A stretch of DNA of 64,000 nt from positions 1-64,000 of the forward strand of contig NW_027477148.1 of the NCBI RefSeq assembly GCF_051020955.1, written 5' to 3'. Source of the DNA: Megalopta genalis. Lineage: Eukaryota > Arthropoda > Insecta > Hymenoptera > Halictidae. Position 1 is the first letter of the stretch. Each line of letters begins with the position of its first letter. Shown piece by piece: positions 63,750 to 64,000 of the stretch. The notes under the pieces are model-generated. The model was not told the DNA's origin. It made no database searches and saw only the letters and a program-made list of their open reading frames with translations. A program made the translations under genes and the position numbers.

Positions 63750-64000
63750 ATTCATGCGAAGTAGAAGGCTTAGCTTCAAATACATGAGAAACAAATGATT
63801 TATCTTCAGATAATTGCGATATAAGTGATATAGCTTCAAATGCACTCGAAACAATCGAGTTAGCTTCAAATCCATGCGAATCACATGATTTAGCTTCAAA
63901 TCAATGCGAAGTAGAAGGCTTAGCTTCAAATACATGAGAAACAAATGATTTATCTTCAGATAATTGCGATATAAGTGATATAGCTCCAAATGCACTCGAA
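63750..64000. repeat. 150-bp tandem duplication running off the window end
   Basis: Bases 63750-63850 match 63900-64000, marked by ATACATGAGAAAC and AGATAATTGCGATATAAG. The second copy continues past the window edge. Confidence 0.86.

Larger units (their letters stand above)
1..64000. repeat. Satellite array of 30-bp units in 150-bp superunits
   Basis: The whole window is made of head-to-tail 30-bp units. The typical unit opens with GCTTCAAAT, has TGCGAA at positions 14-18 and ends ATGATTTA. Five unit types alternate: A (ends ACACATGATTTA), B (GTAGAAGGCTTA), C (ACAAATGGTTTA), D (TTGTGATATACATGA) and E (GCATGCGAAACAAACGAG). Together they make a 150-bp superunit. The A consensus has 11 G or C in 30 bases. 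Units differ by point changes, while length changes are rare and mostly one base. No spacer or unique sequence interrupts the array and neither end is reached. This architecture matches satellite DNA with higher-order repeats. The biological role is unknown. Confidence 0.97.

Noticed and set aside
1..64000. CRISPR array (30-bp direct repeats at regular spacing)
   Set aside because: Units are contiguous, with no unique spacers between them, and they vary at many positions. No cas gene is present.
1..64000. A giant plus-strand gene encoding a Cys-containing decapeptide repeat (LASNPCETHD)
   Set aside because: The frame is cut by stops (for example in ATGCTAAG, CAATGAGAAG, CAAATTAAAG, CACCTTAATATTC) and by frameshifts every few hundred bases. 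Cys is lost in many units, and third codon positions are the conserved ones, opposite to selection on a protein.
1..64000. Plus-strand frame CTT-CAA-ATC coding under a code that reads TAG as Gln
   Set aside because: This frame also has conserved second positions and its TAG alternates with CAG, which is curious. But it needs a stop read through in every unit, often two, and nothing else in the window indicates a reassigned code. It would be revived only if the species is a ciliate or similar.
1..64000. The many short open frames on both strands as separate small genes
   Set aside because: They recur only as copies of duplicated DNA, mostly start at TTG or GTG directly after a stop, and have no ribosome-binding or promoter context distinct from neighbouring units.
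1..64000. Transposon or LTR element inside the array
   Set aside because: I saw no change of sequence character, target-site duplication, terminal repeat or transposase-like translation anywhere. The module joins are satellite to satellite.
1..64000. tRNA or rRNA genes
   Set aside because: No cloverleaf-like arms with GTTCGAA-type T loops in suitable context and no rRNA-like conserved stretch. CGAA occurs in every unit as part of the satellite.

Overview
The window is one uninterrupted tandem-repeat array. Every part I read is built from a degenerate 30-bp unit that opens with GCTTCAAAT, carries a TGCGAA core and closes with ATGATTTA. Five unit types (here A-E) normally follow one another in fixed order to give a 150-bp superunit; 46166-46315 is a clean example. 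I see no unique flanking sequence, no rRNA or tRNA, no transposase, integrase or reverse transcriptase, and no recognisable protein family. Both ends of the window lie inside the array, so it is longer than 64 kb. Its size, its nested higher-order structure and the lack of any gene point to eukaryotic satellite DNA (centromeric, pericentromeric, subtelomeric or sex-chromosomal). The species cannot be named from the sequence, and other origins are not strictly excluded.

Layout: (1) 1-12.2 kb is two copies of a long module. The first (1-7468) holds three tandem copies of a 1349-bp block where the second (7469-12239) holds one. (2) 10.9-18.6 kb is a 3842-bp module present twice in tandem; it begins inside the previous module. 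(3) 19.37-20.64 kb is the most diverged stretch, with its own 360-bp sub-period. (4) 20.6-30.4 kb is a mosaic of blocks repeating at 300, 748, 1346, 3893 and 4431 bp; 28.85-30.40 kb carries a cluster of one-base insertions that looks like poor consensus. (5) 30.5-42.5 kb holds four copies of a 2.6-kb block, organised as two copies of a ~5.97-kb double block. (6) 42.5-45.9 kb is a 2011-bp tandem pair and 46.3-51.5 kb a 3060-bp tandem pair. (7) 52.1-55.5 kb is a distant third copy of the 5.1-8.2 kb sequence. (8) 55.1-57.4 kb repeats at 1500 bp, and 56.6-57.6 kb copies 18.5-19.6 kb. (9) 57.4-64 kb is a mosaic of shorter modules with several 150-bp duplications. Nearly all spacings are multiples of 30 bp once a few scattered small indels are counted, which is what unequal exchange in register with the 30-bp unit would leave.

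Two of the six frames stay open for long distances because the consensus unit has no stop in them: a plus-strand frame (decapeptide LASNPCETHD) and a minus-strand frame (decapeptide LKLNHVFRMD). Neither is a convincing gene. Both are cut by stops or frameshifts every few hundred bases, and the long examples recur only because the DNA itself was duplicated. Still, variation among units falls mainly at first and third codon positions of the minus-strand frame and spares its second positions. That is the most interesting signal here: the satellite may derive from, or still contain, an antisense protein-coding decapeptide repeat. A second lead is a CENP-B-box-like motif in part of the E units. Boundaries below are where I saw two copies stop matching by eye and may be off by some tens of bases.
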